DNA of 64,000 nt from an uncultured Collinsella sp. (GCA_937950325.1 CALFDJ010000035.1:1-64000); one strand, 5' to 3'; shown: positions 17,463 through 27,059, numbered from the stretch's first letter. The notes: generated from the sequence alone by a model not told the origin. Translations and numbers: made by a program.

Positions 17463-18389
17463 ATGGAAGCACAGGAAAACTCCCAGACTGAGCAGAATGC
17501 TCAGGCACCCAAGAAGCGCGAGCTGGCGCTCGTATCGCGCAGTACCTATATCAAGGAGAAGGCGCTGCAGTGGATCTTCTTTGCCTGCGCGTTTTTGGCG
17601 GTCGTTACCGTCATCCTGATTTTTGTCTTTACCACGTACTCGGCGCTGCCCGTCTTTACCGACATCGGTCTGGCGGACTTCTTTAGCTTTACGTGGGCGC
17701 CCTCTGAGGGCCACTACGGCATCATGTCGCTGCTTGCCGGCTCAGGTCTGGTGACCGTCGGTGCGCTCGCCATGGGCGTGCCGCTAGGTGTGGGCACGGC
17801 CGTGTACCTGGTCGAGATCGCCGGCAAGCGCGTGCGCAAGCTCATCAGCCCTGCCGTCGACCTGCTGGCCGGCATCCCTTCTATCATCTACGGCTTTTTC
17901 GGCATGATCATCATCCGCCCGTTTATCGCACAACTGACCGGCGGCCTTGGTTTTGGTGCGCTGACGGCGTGGTTTGTGCTCGCCATCATGATCGTCCCTA
18001 CCATCACCACGCTCACCATCGATGCCCTCAATTCCATTCCCATGGGCATTCGCGAGGCATCGTATGCCATGGGTGCTACTAAGTGGCAGACCATCTATAA
18101 GGTCGTGCTACCTGCCGCTAAGCTGGGTATCGTGGATGCCATCGTGCTGGGTATGGGCCGTGCCATCGGAGAGACCATGGCCGTGCTCATGGTCGTGGGT
18201 AACGCCCCGGTTATTCCCGACAGCATTGCGAGCCCTATCTCGACGCTCACGAGCCAGATCGCGCTCGACATGAGCTATTCCTCGGGTCTGCATCGCTCGG
18301 CGCTGTTCGGCATGGGCGTGGTCCTGTTTATCATCTCCGCCACGCTGGTGGGCATCGTCCGTCTGATTTCCAAGAAGAAGAGGGGGTAG
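17463..18389 (+). CDS. pstC: Phosphate ABC transporter permease PstC
   Basis: PstC forms the phosphate channel with PstA. The 308-residue product has about six transmembrane helices, a cytoplasmic basic N-terminus and the ABC permease EAA loop EASYAMGATKWQTIYKVVLP that contacts PstB. ATG 17463 is preceded by GGGGAG; it lies 1 nt after the pstS stop. PstA follows 3 nt downstream. Confidence 0.95.
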   Translation: MEAQENSQTEQNAQAPKKRELALVSRSTYIKEKALQWIFFACAFLAVVTVILIFVFTTYSALPVFTDIGLADFFSFTWAPSEGHYGIMSLLAGSGLVTVGALAMGVPLGVGTAVYLVEIAGKRVRKLISPAVDLLAGIPSIIYGFFGMIIIRPFIAQLTGGLGFGALTAWFVLAIMIVPTITTLTIDALNSIPMGIREASYAMGATKWQTIYKVVLPAAKLGIVDAIVLGMGRAIGETMAVLMVVGNAPVIPDSIASPISTLTSQIALDMSYSSGLHRSALFGMGVVLFIISATLVGIVRLISKKKRG

Positions 18390-18392
18390 GCT

Positions 18393-19298
18393 ATGTCCGA
18401 TTCCGTTGACACGACGGTCGATACGACCTCGTCGCGCGAGCGCATCAAGCGTGCCCTTTCCCACGGCAAGAAGGGCCGCATCAACAAGGACCTGTCCAAC
18501 AAGATCATGCTTGGCGTGTTTCGTGCCGCTGCCTACATCACCACGCTGGTGCTGGTCGCTATCATCGCCTACGTGGTCATCAACGGCCTGCCACATATCT
18601 CGCTCGACTTTATCTTCGGTTGGCCCCAAGGCGTCAACGCCGAGGGCGGAATTTGGCCCACGATCGTCTCGACCGTCTACGTGACGGCGCTCGCCATGCT
18701 TATCTGCACGCCGATCGCTGTGCTGGCAGCCGTCTATCTGGCCGAGTACGCCAAGCAGGGCAAGGTCGTCGAGCTCATTCGCTACGCTGCTGACGCTTTG
18801 GCCTCGGTGCCCTCCATCGTTATGGGCCTGTTTGGCTACGCCTTGTTTGTCGAGGCCATGGGCCTGGGCCTTTCGATGGTCTCGGCCGCCCTGGCACTCG
18901 CGCTCTTGATGCTTCCCATCGTCATGCGTACCACCGAAGAGGCCATTCGCGCCGTTCCGCGCTATATCCGCTGGGGCGCATATGGCCTGGGCGCCACCAA
19001 GTGGCAGGTTGTCTCCAAGATCGTGCTTCCTTCTGCCTTTGGCCGTATTGCCACGGGCATCGTTCTCGCCATCGGCCGTGCCATCGGCGAGACCGCGGTG
19101 GTGCTCTATACCATGGGGCAGGCCATCAATCTACCTATTTCGCCGCTCGATTCCGGCCGCCCCATGACGGTTCACCTGTATCTGCTTGCCAACGACGGCA
19201 TCAACATGAACGCAGCCTACGGCACCGCGCTCTTGCTGATGGTGATCATTCTGGCCTTCAACCTGTTTGCGCGCTTCCTGTCGCGCAAGCGTCGCTAG
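18393..19298 (+). CDS. pstA: Phosphate ABC transporter permease PstA
   Basis: Second channel subunit of the high-affinity phosphate importer, 301 residues, about six transmembrane helices, with the EAA loop YGLGATKWQVVSKIVLPSA and the AVYLAEYAK segment typical of PstA. The cytoplasmic N-terminus is long (about 45 residues) and rich in Ser/Thr/Arg/Lys. It starts 3 nt after pstC and is followed by pstB after 12 nt. Confidence 0.95.
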   Translation: MSDSVDTTVDTTSSRERIKRALSHGKKGRINKDLSNKIMLGVFRAAAYITTLVLVAIIAYVVINGLPHISLDFIFGWPQGVNAEGGIWPTIVSTVYVTALAMLICTPIAVLAAVYLAEYAKQGKVVELIRYAADALASVPSIVMGLFGYALFVEAMGLGLSMVSAALALALLMLPIVMRTTEEAIRAVPRYIRWGAYGLGATKWQVVSKIVLPSAFGRIATGIVLAIGRAIGETAVVLYTMGQAINLPISPLDSGRPMTVHLYLLANDGINMNAAYGTALLLMVIILAFNLFARFLSRKRR

Positions 19299-19310
19299 TT
19301 AAGGAGTCCC

Positions 19311-20114
<804 letters not shown>

Positions 20115-20206
20115 TCGGTGCGACTAGTCCCAAGCCGATCGGATCTGGTCCGGTGCGTATTCACTGTGCGGGCGGCATGACCGCACCCAACTGATTGGAG
20201 TGAACC

Positions 20207-21064
20207 ATGCGCAAACTGTTTTCCCGTCAGCTCATCGAGGCCCGTCACGAGATGCTGAGCATCTACGAGGCCGTCGATCTGGCCCTCCACGATGCCGTGA
20301 AGGCCTATGTGACCGACGACCACAAGCTCGCCACCAAGACCAAGAAGCGCACGCTTTCGATTGACGCACGCTGCGCCAACCTGGAGGCCGTCTGCTACAA
20401 CCTGATTGCCACGCAGTCGCCGGTCGCCTCCGACTTCCGCTTGCTGCAGACGATCATCTACGTCGACTTTAACCTGCAGCGCATGACCGATAAGGTTCGC
20501 CAGATTTGCCGCGCCACGCGTCATATGATCAAGGCCGACATCTCGCTGCCCAAGGAGCTTGTCGGCACGGTCGAGGCCGAGGCTGAGGCCGTCTACCAGG
20601 TGCTGGGCTCTTCGCTTTCTGCGCTCGTCACCAACGACATGTCCATCATCTGCAACTTGGCCGTCGAGGACGAGCCAGTGCACGCCGCCTACGAGAAGTT
20701 CTTCCGCACCTTTAACCGCATGGACACGGGCGATTTTATGGACGACGACAGCAACTATGACGACCTGCGCCGCGCCATCATGGTATCGCGCTATCTCGAT
20801 CGCATCGCCTCGATTTCCATCGATGCCGCCTGCCGTCTGACCTTCCTGTTGACCGGACAGCGTATGACTGCCGGTGATATCGCCTGCACTGATGAGGATG
20901 AGCTCGAGAGCATGCGCGTGCCTTCGGGCGAGGGTGTTATCATGAGGCCCGCCGTCGATGCACGCTACGTTGCCAAGGTGCCCGTTAACGAGGTCAGCGA
21001 GGGTCTTCGCTACCTGCTCGATCATCTTGAGGATGAGGACGATGGCGAGGACGACGAGGAGTAA
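20207..21064 (+). CDS. phoU: Phosphate signalling complex protein PhoU
   Basis: PhoU couples the Pst transporter to phosphate-regulon signalling and represses uptake when phosphate is plentiful. The 285-residue product carries two three-helix PhoU repeats with the metal-binding ExxxD-type segments typical of the family. It is longer than the usual 215-240 residues because of an acidic C-terminal extension (about 225-285, ending DEDDGEDDEE). No phoR/phoB pair is found in the window. GGAG precedes ATG 20207. Confidence 0.92.
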   Translation: MRKLFSRQLIEARHEMLSIYEAVDLALHDAVKAYVTDDHKLATKTKKRTLSIDARCANLEAVCYNLIATQSPVASDFRLLQTIIYVDFNLQRMTDKVRQICRATRHMIKADISLPKELVGTVEAEAEAVYQVLGSSLSALVTNDMSIICNLAVEDEPVHAAYEKFFRTFNRMDTGDFMDDDSNYDDLRRAIMVSRYLDRIASISIDAACRLTFLLTGQRMTAGDIACTDEDELESMRVPSGEGVIMRPAVDARYVAKVPVNEVSEGLRYLLDHLEDEDDGEDDEE

Positions 21065-21101
21065 GTAACCCCGTTCGTCGAAAGATTGTAAATACCTAAG
21101 T

Positions 21102-21140
21102 GAGCGCGGCCTTGCACATGCGGGGCCGCGCTCTTGCGTT
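21102..21140 (+). terminator. Hairpin terminator after phoU
   Basis: GAGCGCGGCC (21102-21111) pairs perfectly with GGCCGCGCTC (21124-21133) around a 12-nt loop, followed by TTGCGTT. The T-tract is weak, so partial read-through into yggS is possible. Confidence 0.6.
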
Positions 21141-21183
21141 AGCATGGGACTACTTGTTTGGCTGTCAGCGGAGGCGATTGGCA

Positions 21184-21921
21184 ATGGATAACTATTTGGA
21201 CTTGATGCGCGCTCGCCGCGAGCAGATTCTGGAACGTTTTTATGCGGCGCTCGATCGCGCGGGCCGTCCCCACGACGCCGCGCGCCTCATTGCCGTGTCC
21301 AAGACCGTTGGTGTCGATGAGACCGTTGCCGCCATCCAGGCGGGGTATCGCCATTTTGCCGAGAATCGCCCGCAGGAGCTGGTTCGCAAGCTCACAGGTT
21401 TGGCGGAGCATCCGGAGCTGCCCGAGGTGCGCTTCGATATGATCGGCAACCTGCAGACCAATAAGATCAATGCGGTGCTGGGCTCAGCCGAGCTGATTCA
21501 CTCGGTGGGTTCGCTGCATCTGGCGCAGGCGATCTCGAGCCGTGCTGTCCGCAAGATTGAGGCAGGCGAACTCGCCGGCCCCCAGCGTGTGCTCATTGAG
21601 GTCAATGTGAGTGGTGAGGAGTCGAAGGGAGGCTTTTCGCCCGATGAGATTCGCGCCGCCGCGGGTGAGCTTGCGGAACTTGAGGGAATTTGCGTACAGG
21701 GGCTTATGACTATGGCGCCCCGGGGGAATAAGGATGTGGCACGCCGCACCTTTGCGGGGCTTCGTGAGCTGAGGGATGAGCTGGAGGCGGCGCATCCCGA
21801 TTTGAACCTGCCTGAGCTTTCCTGCGGCATGAGCGAAGACTTTGAGCCTGCCCTTGAGGAGGGCTCTACGCTCGTTCGCCTGGGCAGGGTAGTATTTAGC
21901 CCGGAGTTTGCAGTAAAATAA
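21184..21921 (+). CDS. yggS: YggS family pyridoxal phosphate homeostasis protein
   Basis: YggS/PLPBP proteins bind pyridoxal 5'-phosphate without known catalysis and balance PLP and amino-acid pools. The 245-residue product is a single TIM-barrel domain with the PLP lysine Lys40 in AVSKTVGVD, then FAENRPQEL, IGNLQTNK, LIEVNVSGEESKGG and CGMSEDFEPAL. ATG 21184 follows a GGAGG site; earlier in-frame starts run through the terminator hairpin and are rejected. It directly precedes sepF, as in many Gram-positive division clusters. Confidence 0.94.
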   Translation: MDNYLDLMRARREQILERFYAALDRAGRPHDAARLIAVSKTVGVDETVAAIQAGYRHFAENRPQELVRKLTGLAEHPELPEVRFDMIGNLQTNKINAVLGSAELIHSVGSLHLAQAISSRAVRKIEAGELAGPQRVLIEVNVSGEESKGGFSPDEIRAAAGELAELEGICVQGLMTMAPRGNKDVARRTFAGLRELRDELEAAHPDLNLPELSCGMSEDFEPALEEGSTLVRLGRVVFSPEFAVK

Positions 21922-21981
21922 GGCTCTGAAGTGCGCACTGATTATCGGGGCGCCTGCACTAAACCGCGAGAGGACACAACC

Positions 21982-22704
21982 ATGGGCTTCCTTGACGAGA
22001 TTAAAAATAAGATGCACCTGGGCGGCCAGCAGGGTTACGACCAGGGTTATGGCCAGGACGACGACTACGGCTACGATGATGGCTATGACGATGGCTATCA
22101 GGGCAACGGCTACAGCGGTGCTTCGGGCGAGGGCTTCTACACCCAAGACGAGCCGAGCAACGGCCTGCTTGGTCAGACGCGCCGTGGTGAAGCTGAGTCG
22201 GTTGCCGTGTATACACGCTCCGGGCAGCTGGTCGGCGATGACTCCCGCCATGCCACGACGTATAACCCGCCTTCGCGCTCGCAGGACAGTGTTGCGAGCG
22301 GTTATCGTCCTGGTGCCTATGACACGCCGTCGAGCTACGCCGAGAATACCCGCGCCCGTGCCGCCGCTGCACCCGCGCCTGCACCGAGCGATGCCTCGGC
22401 CTATGCGAGCAATATCATCAACGCCACGCCGCAGCTGCCGGCCTATGTCCTGCGCCCCGAGAGCTATGACGACGTGGAGACCGTGGTGCGCCGCGTTCGC
22501 ACCAAGCAGCCTGTCGCACTGATTTTTGTGGGCGTACGCACCGAAGTTGCCAAGCGCGTCTTGGACTTCTCTTACGGCTTTGCCTGCGGTCTGGGTGCCA
22601 CGGTCAAGGAGGTGGGCGACCGCGTGTTCATGGTGCTGCCCGCCGGTTGCGAGGTCAAAGATTCCGATCTCAAGAAGCTTCGTGCCGACGGCTACCTTAA
22701 GTAA
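21982..22704 (+). CDS. sepF: Cell division protein SepF
   Basis: SepF anchors FtsZ to the membrane through an N-terminal amphipathic helix; in actinobacteria lacking FtsA it is the main tether. The 240-residue product begins MGFLDEIKNKMHLG (the amphipathic segment), has a long Gly/Tyr/Asp- and Ala/Pro-rich linker (about 15-150) and ends with the SepF core (VLRPESYDDVETVVRRVR to the C-terminus). It is longer than the 150-200 residues usual in Firmicutes because of the linker. ATG 21982 follows GAGAGGAC. Confidence 0.93.
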   Translation: MGFLDEIKNKMHLGGQQGYDQGYGQDDDYGYDDGYDDGYQGNGYSGASGEGFYTQDEPSNGLLGQTRRGEAESVAVYTRSGQLVGDDSRHATTYNPPSRSQDSVASGYRPGAYDTPSSYAENTRARAAAAPAPAPSDASAYASNIINATPQLPAYVLRPESYDDVETVVRRVRTKQPVALIFVGVRTEVAKRVLDFSYGFACGLGATVKEVGDRVFMVLPAGCEVKDSDLKKLRADGYLK

Positions 22705-22725
22705 AGACAAGACGAGGAGATTCCC

Positions 22726-23007
22726 ATCAACATCTACACTATCGTCCAGCTGGTCAACACGCTGTTCAACTTCTATTCCACGCTCATTGTCGTCTACTGC
22801 TTTATGACGTGGATTCCCATGAAGCAGGGTGGTTTGCTTCAGGATATTGCCGCGGTGCTTGATAGCGTGTGCGGTCCGTGGCTCAACCTGTTCCGTCGTT
22901 TCATCCCGCCGATGGGCGGTATCGATTTTTCGCCGGTCGTTGCGATTATTGCGTTGCAGTTGGTGCAGAGGCTGGTTCTGCAGCTTCTTATAGGTATACT
23001 CGTGTAG
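22726..23007 (+). CDS. yggT: YggT family membrane protein with apparent ATC start codon
   Basis: YggT/YlmG proteins are small two-helix membrane proteins linked to division and membrane organisation. Between the sepF stop (22702-22704, same frame) and Met at 22804 there is no ATG, GTG or TTG, yet the frame is coding from about 22726: INIYTIVQLVNTLFNFYSTL makes the first membrane helix and FRRFIPPMGGIDFSPVVAI is the conserved YggT motif before the second. GAGGAG (22714-22719) sits 6 nt before ATC 22726, so ATC is the best initiation codon; ATT 22720 would overlap the site. From 22726 the product has 93 residues. Starting at 22804 would delete the first helix. Confidence 0.75.
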   Translation: MNIYTIVQLVNTLFNFYSTLIVVYCFMTWIPMKQGGLLQDIAAVLDSVCGPWLNLFRRFIPPMGGIDFSPVVAIIALQLVQRLVLQLLIGILV

Positions 23008-23068
23008 AACTGACTTAGTAACTTACGTCGGGCGTGTAGCGCCGAGGCGATGAAAAAGGAGACTTGTT

Positions 23069-23743
23069 ATGGCTATTACCCCTGCAGACATCCAGGCTCA
23101 GACTTTCTCTGAGGCCAAGCGTGGCTACGATCCTGCCGAGGTCGACGTCTTCTTGGAGACGCTGTCCTCCGAGGTTGACGCTATGCTCGCTAAGATTGTC
23201 GACCTTAAGGGTCGTCTGACTGCTACCGAGCAGCAGCTTGCCGATGCGCAGGCTCAGCTTGCCCAGGCTCAGGATGCCCCCGCCCAGGCCGTTCCTGCCG
23301 CCCCCGTGGCTGCTCCCGCCCCTGACTTCTCCGCTCAGGAGCGCCAGATTTCCGCTGCCCTGATCGCTGCCCAGCAGACCGCTGAGACCATCGTTAACGA
23401 TGCCAACGAGAACGCTGAGCGTATCCGCAACGAGGCCGACGCCAAGGCACGCGAGGTTATCCGCCAGGCTCTGACCGAGAAGCAGGCCGAGCTCGAGGAG
23501 ATCGATCGTCTCAAGGCTTCCCGTGAGGAGTTCAAGGCCGAGTACCTCAAGCTCATCCAGCACTTCATGGACGATGCCCAGAACTCCTTCCCGGCCGACC
23601 TCATGGCCTCTACGCCGGTCGGTTCCGCCGCTTCTCCTGCGGTGACTGTTCCCGCCGAGCCGCTGCCCGTCGCTGACCCGGTTGTCCCCGTGGCCGATCC
23701 TTTCGCTCCGATCGACAACTTCGCTGCCGACGATCTGGACTAA
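23069..23743 (+). CDS. divIVA: DivIVA/Wag31 family cell pole protein
   Basis: DivIVA senses negatively curved membrane at poles and septa and directs growth or division factors. The 224-residue product has the conserved N-terminal membrane-binding segment ITPADIQAQTFSEAKRGYDP with the AEVDVFLETL continuation, a first coiled coil (about 25-70), an Ala/Pro-rich break (about 71-90) and a longer coiled coil (about 90-165). The C-terminal part is Pro/Val/Ala-rich. ATG 23069 follows AAAAGGAG. Its place after sepF-yggT is conserved in Gram-positive genomes. Confidence 0.92.
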   Translation: MAITPADIQAQTFSEAKRGYDPAEVDVFLETLSSEVDAMLAKIVDLKGRLTATEQQLADAQAQLAQAQDAPAQAVPAAPVAAPAPDFSAQERQISAALIAAQQTAETIVNDANENAERIRNEADAKAREVIRQALTEKQAELEEIDRLKASREEFKAEYLKLIQHFMDDAQNSFPADLMASTPVGSAASPAVTVPAEPLPVADPVVPVADPFAPIDNFAADDLD

Positions 23744-23772
23744 CATTCGGCCTACAATTTAGTGCCTAGAAA

Positions 23773-23799
23773 GGACCCGCAGCTTGCGGGTCCTTTTTT
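23773..23799 (+). terminator. Rho-independent terminator after divIVA
   Basis: GGACCCGC (23773-23780) pairs with GCGGGTCC (23786-23793) around AGCTT, followed by TTTTTT. It ends the long + strand division/phosphate unit. Confidence 0.9.
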
Positions 23800-23824
23800 A
23801 TGACTATGCAAGGGTGCGCATCAT

Positions 23825-23862
23825 AAAAAACCGAGCCCTGCACATAGTGGCGCAGAACTCGG
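23825..23862 (-). terminator. Terminator of the nitroreductase gene
   Basis: Read on the - strand, CCGAG (23862-23858) and an inner CTGC/GCAG stem close on CTCGG (23835-23831), followed by TTTTTT (23830-23825). It faces the divIVA terminator between the convergent genes. Confidence 0.75.
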
Positions 23863-23910
23863 CGAACGGGTGAGCGGTCAAGGATAGGTTTTAAGGCATG
23901 TCCCAAAAAT

Positions 23911-24441
23911 CTACTTGAGGAGGAAGTCGGAGAGGGGAATGGTGCGGGCCTCGCGATGCTCGGGATCGGCGATGTGGTCGGCAGGATAGCCACAGACGAG
24001 CATGTGATAGGGATAGACGCCCTTGGGCAGATTGAACTGCTCCTGCGCCACCTCAGGCTTAAAATGGCATACCCAGCACGTTCCCAGGCCCTGCTCGGTG
24101 GCCTCCATCATCATCTGATCACACACGATTGAGGTGTCGATTTCACTAGAATTCATCTGGTCATACGGGCGCACCCAAGCATCACCGGTAACGCTGCAAA
24201 TAAGGAAGACAAGCGGAGCGCCAAAGATAGACTCATCACGAGCAAACCGAGGCTGACAAGCAGCTGCCTTCTCCAGAAGCTCAGGCGTATCCAACACCAT
24301 CACACGGGTTGGATGATTATTACAAGCAGAAGGAGCAATACGCCCAGCCTCAACAATGGCATCCACCACAGCCTGCTCCACAGCCCGATCTTCAAACTCA
24401 CGACAAGAATACCGACCCCGAGCCAGATCCAAATAAGACAT
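23911..24441 (-). CDS. Nitroreductase family protein
   Basis: FMN-dependent NAD(P)H oxidoreductase of the nitroreductase superfamily; the physiological substrate cannot be told from sequence. The 176-residue product has the FMN-binding RYSCREFEDRAV near the N-terminus, APSACNNHPTRVMVLD, and a C-terminal HMLVCGYPAD. It is a short, single-domain form. ATG at 24441 was chosen because GGAGGG precedes it by 6 nt; upstream in-frame codons encode an unlikely hydrophobic stretch. It is monocistronic, convergent with divIVA. Confidence 0.88.
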   Translation of the reverse strand: MSYLDLARGRYSCREFEDRAVEQAVVDAIVEAGRIAPSACNNHPTRVMVLDTPELLEKAAACQPRFARDESIFGAPLVFLICSVTGDAWVRPYDQMNSSEIDTSIVCDQMMMEATEQGLGTCWVCHFKPEVAQEQFNLPKGVYPYHMLVCGYPADHIADPEHREARTIPLSDFLLK

Positions 24442-24626
24442 ACGAGCCCTCCAACAATTAAAAATCAAACAAACCCAAAGTAACCCAAACAGTACCCAAA
24501 GCAGCAATCGGCCAAACGCTCATCAAGGGCCAAAGTGTCCGAACGGATACCAAAGGTCCCTTCAGCCAAACCCCCCCATTGCGCTAAACCTATCAGCCAA
24601 AGTTCCCAATGGTGGTGCATAAGGGA

Positions 24627-24705
24627 GCGGGCCCGGCCACTAATAACCTTTTGAACGACTCTGCTTGCAGCCGGAGTGAAAAAGGTTATTAGTGGCCGGG
24701 CCCGC
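24627..24705. repeat. Long intergenic palindrome with perfect 26-bp arms
   Basis: The left arm (24627-24652, GCGGGCCCGGCCACTAATAA then CCTTTT) is perfectly complementary to the right arm (24680-24705). The 27-nt loop contains a possible extra ACTC/GAGT stem. It lies 24 nt beyond the stop of the DUF47 gene, on the transcribed side of its 3' end, and 186 nt before the nitroreductase start. It lacks a T-tract. Either a strong mRNA 3'-end structure or a small mobile palindromic element. The rest of the 288-nt gap shows nothing else. Confidence 0.85.
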
Positions 24706-24729
24706 GACCGGTGGGACATGTACCCCCAA

Positions 24730-25353
24730 TTAACTGTTCTTCATGACAATCGAATCCACAACATCGGCCACATTCTCACAGCAGTCAGCGCAGTACTCCA
24801 GGAAGGCGTACACGTCACGCCAGGCGATGACCTCGAGCGGGTCCTTGCCGTTAACGTGCAGGTTGCGCATGGCGTTGATATAGAGCTCGTCGGCTTCGGA
24901 CTCGATGGTGTTGATCTGGATGACGAGTTCGCGCAGGGTCTTGGACTTGCGGTAGTTGGGCAGCTCGACCATCAGGTCTTTCATGGCGCGGCAGGCGTCA
25001 GTCACCTTGTGGGCGATGACGATGGCGTCGGGATGGATGCTCTGGATGTTGGTGAAGTAGACGCGCTGCACGACGCCCTCGATGCGGTCGAGTACGGTGT
25101 CGAGTGAGCAGCTCATCAGATCCAGATCCTCGCGCTCGAGCGGGGTGATAAAGGCGGTGAGCAAGGCGTCTTCGAGCTCATGGTGCTTCTTGTCGGCCGC
25201 ATGCTCAATCGCATGCATCTTATCGAGCATGTCGTGGATCTGCGCGGGGTCAAAGTTCTCAAAAATCTTGGTGAGCAGCTCGGCTGCCTGAACGGCGAGG
25301 TCGGCGCAGGCAACGTAGTTATCAAAGTAGAACGAATCGGGTTTCTTTGCCAT
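24730..25353 (-). CDS. DUF47 family PhoU-like protein, partner of PiT transporter
   Basis: DUF47 (TIGR00153) proteins resemble PhoU and are encoded beside PiT phosphate transporters, which they are thought to regulate. The 207-residue product is all-helical with repeated metal-binding-type acidic motifs (MHAIEHAADKKHHELEDAL; QINTIESEADELY), matching the two PhoU-like repeats. It is co-directional with, and 67 nt downstream of, the PiT gene, so the two probably form an operon. Confidence 0.9.
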   Translation of the reverse strand: MAKKPDSFYFDNYVACADLAVQAAELLTKIFENFDPAQIHDMLDKMHAIEHAADKKHHELEDALLTAFITPLEREDLDLMSCSLDTVLDRIEGVVQRVYFTNIQSIHPDAIVIAHKVTDACRAMKDLMVELPNYRKSKTLRELVIQINTIESEADELYINAMRNLHVNGKDPLEVIAWRDVYAFLEYCADCCENVADVVDSIVMKNS

Positions 25354-25420
25354 GGGTGGGTCCTTTCGAGGCGAAGACGGGTGGGCGAAGTGTTGCGGTC
25401 CGGATGGACGCTCGGTTTGA

Positions 25421-26470
25421 TTAGAGGAACATCATGAACAGCTTGGCCATGACAAAGCTGATGAGTCCGCAGGCAGGGAAGGTGAAGAACCAGGTGAACA
25501 TCATGTCCTTGACGACGCCGAAGTTGATGGCCGAGAGGCGCTTGACGGCACCGACGCCCATGATGGCGCAGGTCTTGATGTGTGTGGAGGACACGGGGAT
25601 GCCGGTAAGGGTGGCAAGCAGCAGGTTCGCGGCGCCCGCCAGGTCGGCGGAGAAGCCCTGGTACTTTTCGAGCTTGACCATGCTCTGGCCGACGGACTTG
25701 ATGATGCGCTCGCCGCCCACGCTGGTGCCGATGCCCATAGTGGCCGAGCACAGCAGCATAATCCAGATGGGGATGCCTGCATCGCCGACGCTCGTCTGGC
25801 CGCTGGCAAAGGCCACGCCTAAAAAGAGCACGCCGATGAACTTCTGTCCATCCTGCGCGCCGTGCATAAAGCTCATGGCCGCGGCGCTCGCGATCTGAGC
25901 GTATTTAAAGAAGACATTGGCACGTCGCCTGTTGGCGGCGGCGAAAAGAATCGAGACGAGCTTGCACAGGACCCAGCCCATGACAAAGCCCAGGCCTATG
26001 GAGAGCGCCAAGCCGTAGATGACCTTCATCCACTCGTGGACGTTGACGCTGCTCGCACCGCCGAGGGCGATGGCGGCACCGGTCAGGCCGGCGATAAGGC
26101 TGTGGCTTTGCGAGGTGGGGATGCCAAAACGCGACGCTGTGGCGCCGTAGACGACGATGGAGAACAGCGCCGCGCATAGGCAGGCGAGCGCCATGGTGCT
26201 GTTTCCGCCAAAGTCGACGATATGTGAGATGGTGTTGGCGACGCTCGCGTTAAAGTGCGTCATGATGAGCACGCCGAGGAAGTTGAATGCGGCGCTCATG
26301 AGAATGGCGGCGCGGGCGGGCATGCAACGCGTAGTGACGCAGGTCGCGATGGCGTTGGGCGCGTCGGTCCATCCATTGACGAAGATGGCGCCCAACGCGA
26401 GGATCACGGTGACGGCAAGGACTGGGTTCGACACAATTTGGCCGAGGAAGGTTGAGAACGTTACGTCCAT
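25421..26470 (-). CDS. PiT family inorganic phosphate transporter
   Basis: Low-affinity, cation-coupled phosphate permease in the cytoplasmic membrane. The 349-residue product has about ten transmembrane helices and the two PiT signature repeats: GWTDAPNAIATCVTTR near residue 33 and GIPVSSTHIKTCAIMGVGAV near 305, plus SFMHGAQDGQKFIG. Length is typical of short bacterial PiT proteins. Together with the DUF47 gene it gives this genome a second phosphate route beside PstSCAB. On its strand the leader (26471-26530) has an AGGAGGTGAT site feeding only a three-codon frame; the true start has a weak site. Confidence 0.93.
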   Translation of the reverse strand: MDVTFSTFLGQIVSNPVLAVTVILALGAIFVNGWTDAPNAIATCVTTRCMPARAAILMSAAFNFLGVLIMTHFNASVANTISHIVDFGGNSTMALACLCAALFSIVVYGATASRFGIPTSQSHSLIAGLTGAAIALGGASSVNVHEWMKVIYGLALSIGLGFVMGWVLCKLVSILFAAANRRRANVFFKYAQIASAAAMSFMHGAQDGQKFIGVLFLGVAFASGQTSVGDAGIPIWIMLLCSATMGIGTSVGGERIIKSVGQSMVKLEKYQGFSADLAGAANLLLATLTGIPVSSTHIKTCAIMGVGAVKRLSAINFGVVKDMMFTWFFTFPACGLISFVMAKLFMMFL

Positions 26471-26720
26471 ATATGGGCTTTCTCGAAGTTTGCAGACACG
26501 TTACAAAAACATGATAAATCGTATCACCTCCTGCGGGTCTCTTTACCGAGTTCTGATGGGAGAAGTGAACTTTTTGGCACTAAAATTGAATATTAGCCCT
26601 GTTGACCGCGGGTGTTCTTTTTGCTAACACGCCATGCGGACACGTGCGATTACTACGACACTCCAAAACCACAGTCTGTTCGCTTTACAACATGCAAACA
26701 TGCGTTCGATAATAGGAGGC

Positions 26721-27059
26721 ATGGAATATCGACAGACAGACGGCAAAACTCGGCGCGTGCACAAGCAGTATGTGGACGTCGTGGCCCGCATCCTCGCGGG
26801 CGGACAGGTCGTGCCGGTCACCGTCTGCTGGGTCGACGGCCGTTGTTTTACGATCGACGAAATTATCTCGACCACCGGGTTTGGCCTGATGGTCCACGGC
26901 ATCCGTACGGCAACATATAAGGTGCGTTTTGGCGGGCACGCGACCGAGTTGTATCTGGAGGACCAGACGCGCGAGCGGGCAGACGGCTCGCAGGCACACG
27001 TGATGCGTTGGTGGGTCTGGGCCTTTGATCGTACGCTTGAGGGCGAGCGCCGTAGGTAA
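26721..27059 (+). CDS. Hypothetical protein, 112 residues
   Basis: I do not recognise a named family. The product is soluble, with a beta-rich look: KQYVDVVARILAGGQVVPVT, then VCWVDGRCFTIDEI and a C-terminal MRWWVWAFD. The N-terminus is basic. ATG 26721 follows AGGAGG (26713-26718) at 2-nt spacing from the site's end, and an in-frame ATG at 26634 without a site is less likely. It is divergent from the PiT gene; the 250-nt gap between them shows no clear element. Strong codon bias like its neighbours supports expression. Confidence 0.7.
   Translation: MEYRQTDGKTRRVHKQYVDVVARILAGGQVVPVTVCWVDGRCFTIDEIISTTGFGLMVHGIRTATYKVRFGGHATELYLEDQTRERADGSQAHVMRWWVWAFDRTLEGERRR

Noticed and set aside
24442..24626. 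CRISPR-like repeats suggested by recurring CCAAA words before the nitroreductase gene
   Set aside because: Words are short, irregularly spaced and unequal; no repeat-spacer pattern.
26471..26530. Leader micro-ORF upstream of the PiT gene (- strand, strong AGGAGGTGAT then ATG TTT TTG TAA)
   Set aside because: Only three codons; the good ribosome-binding sequence may be chance. Not enough to call a feature.
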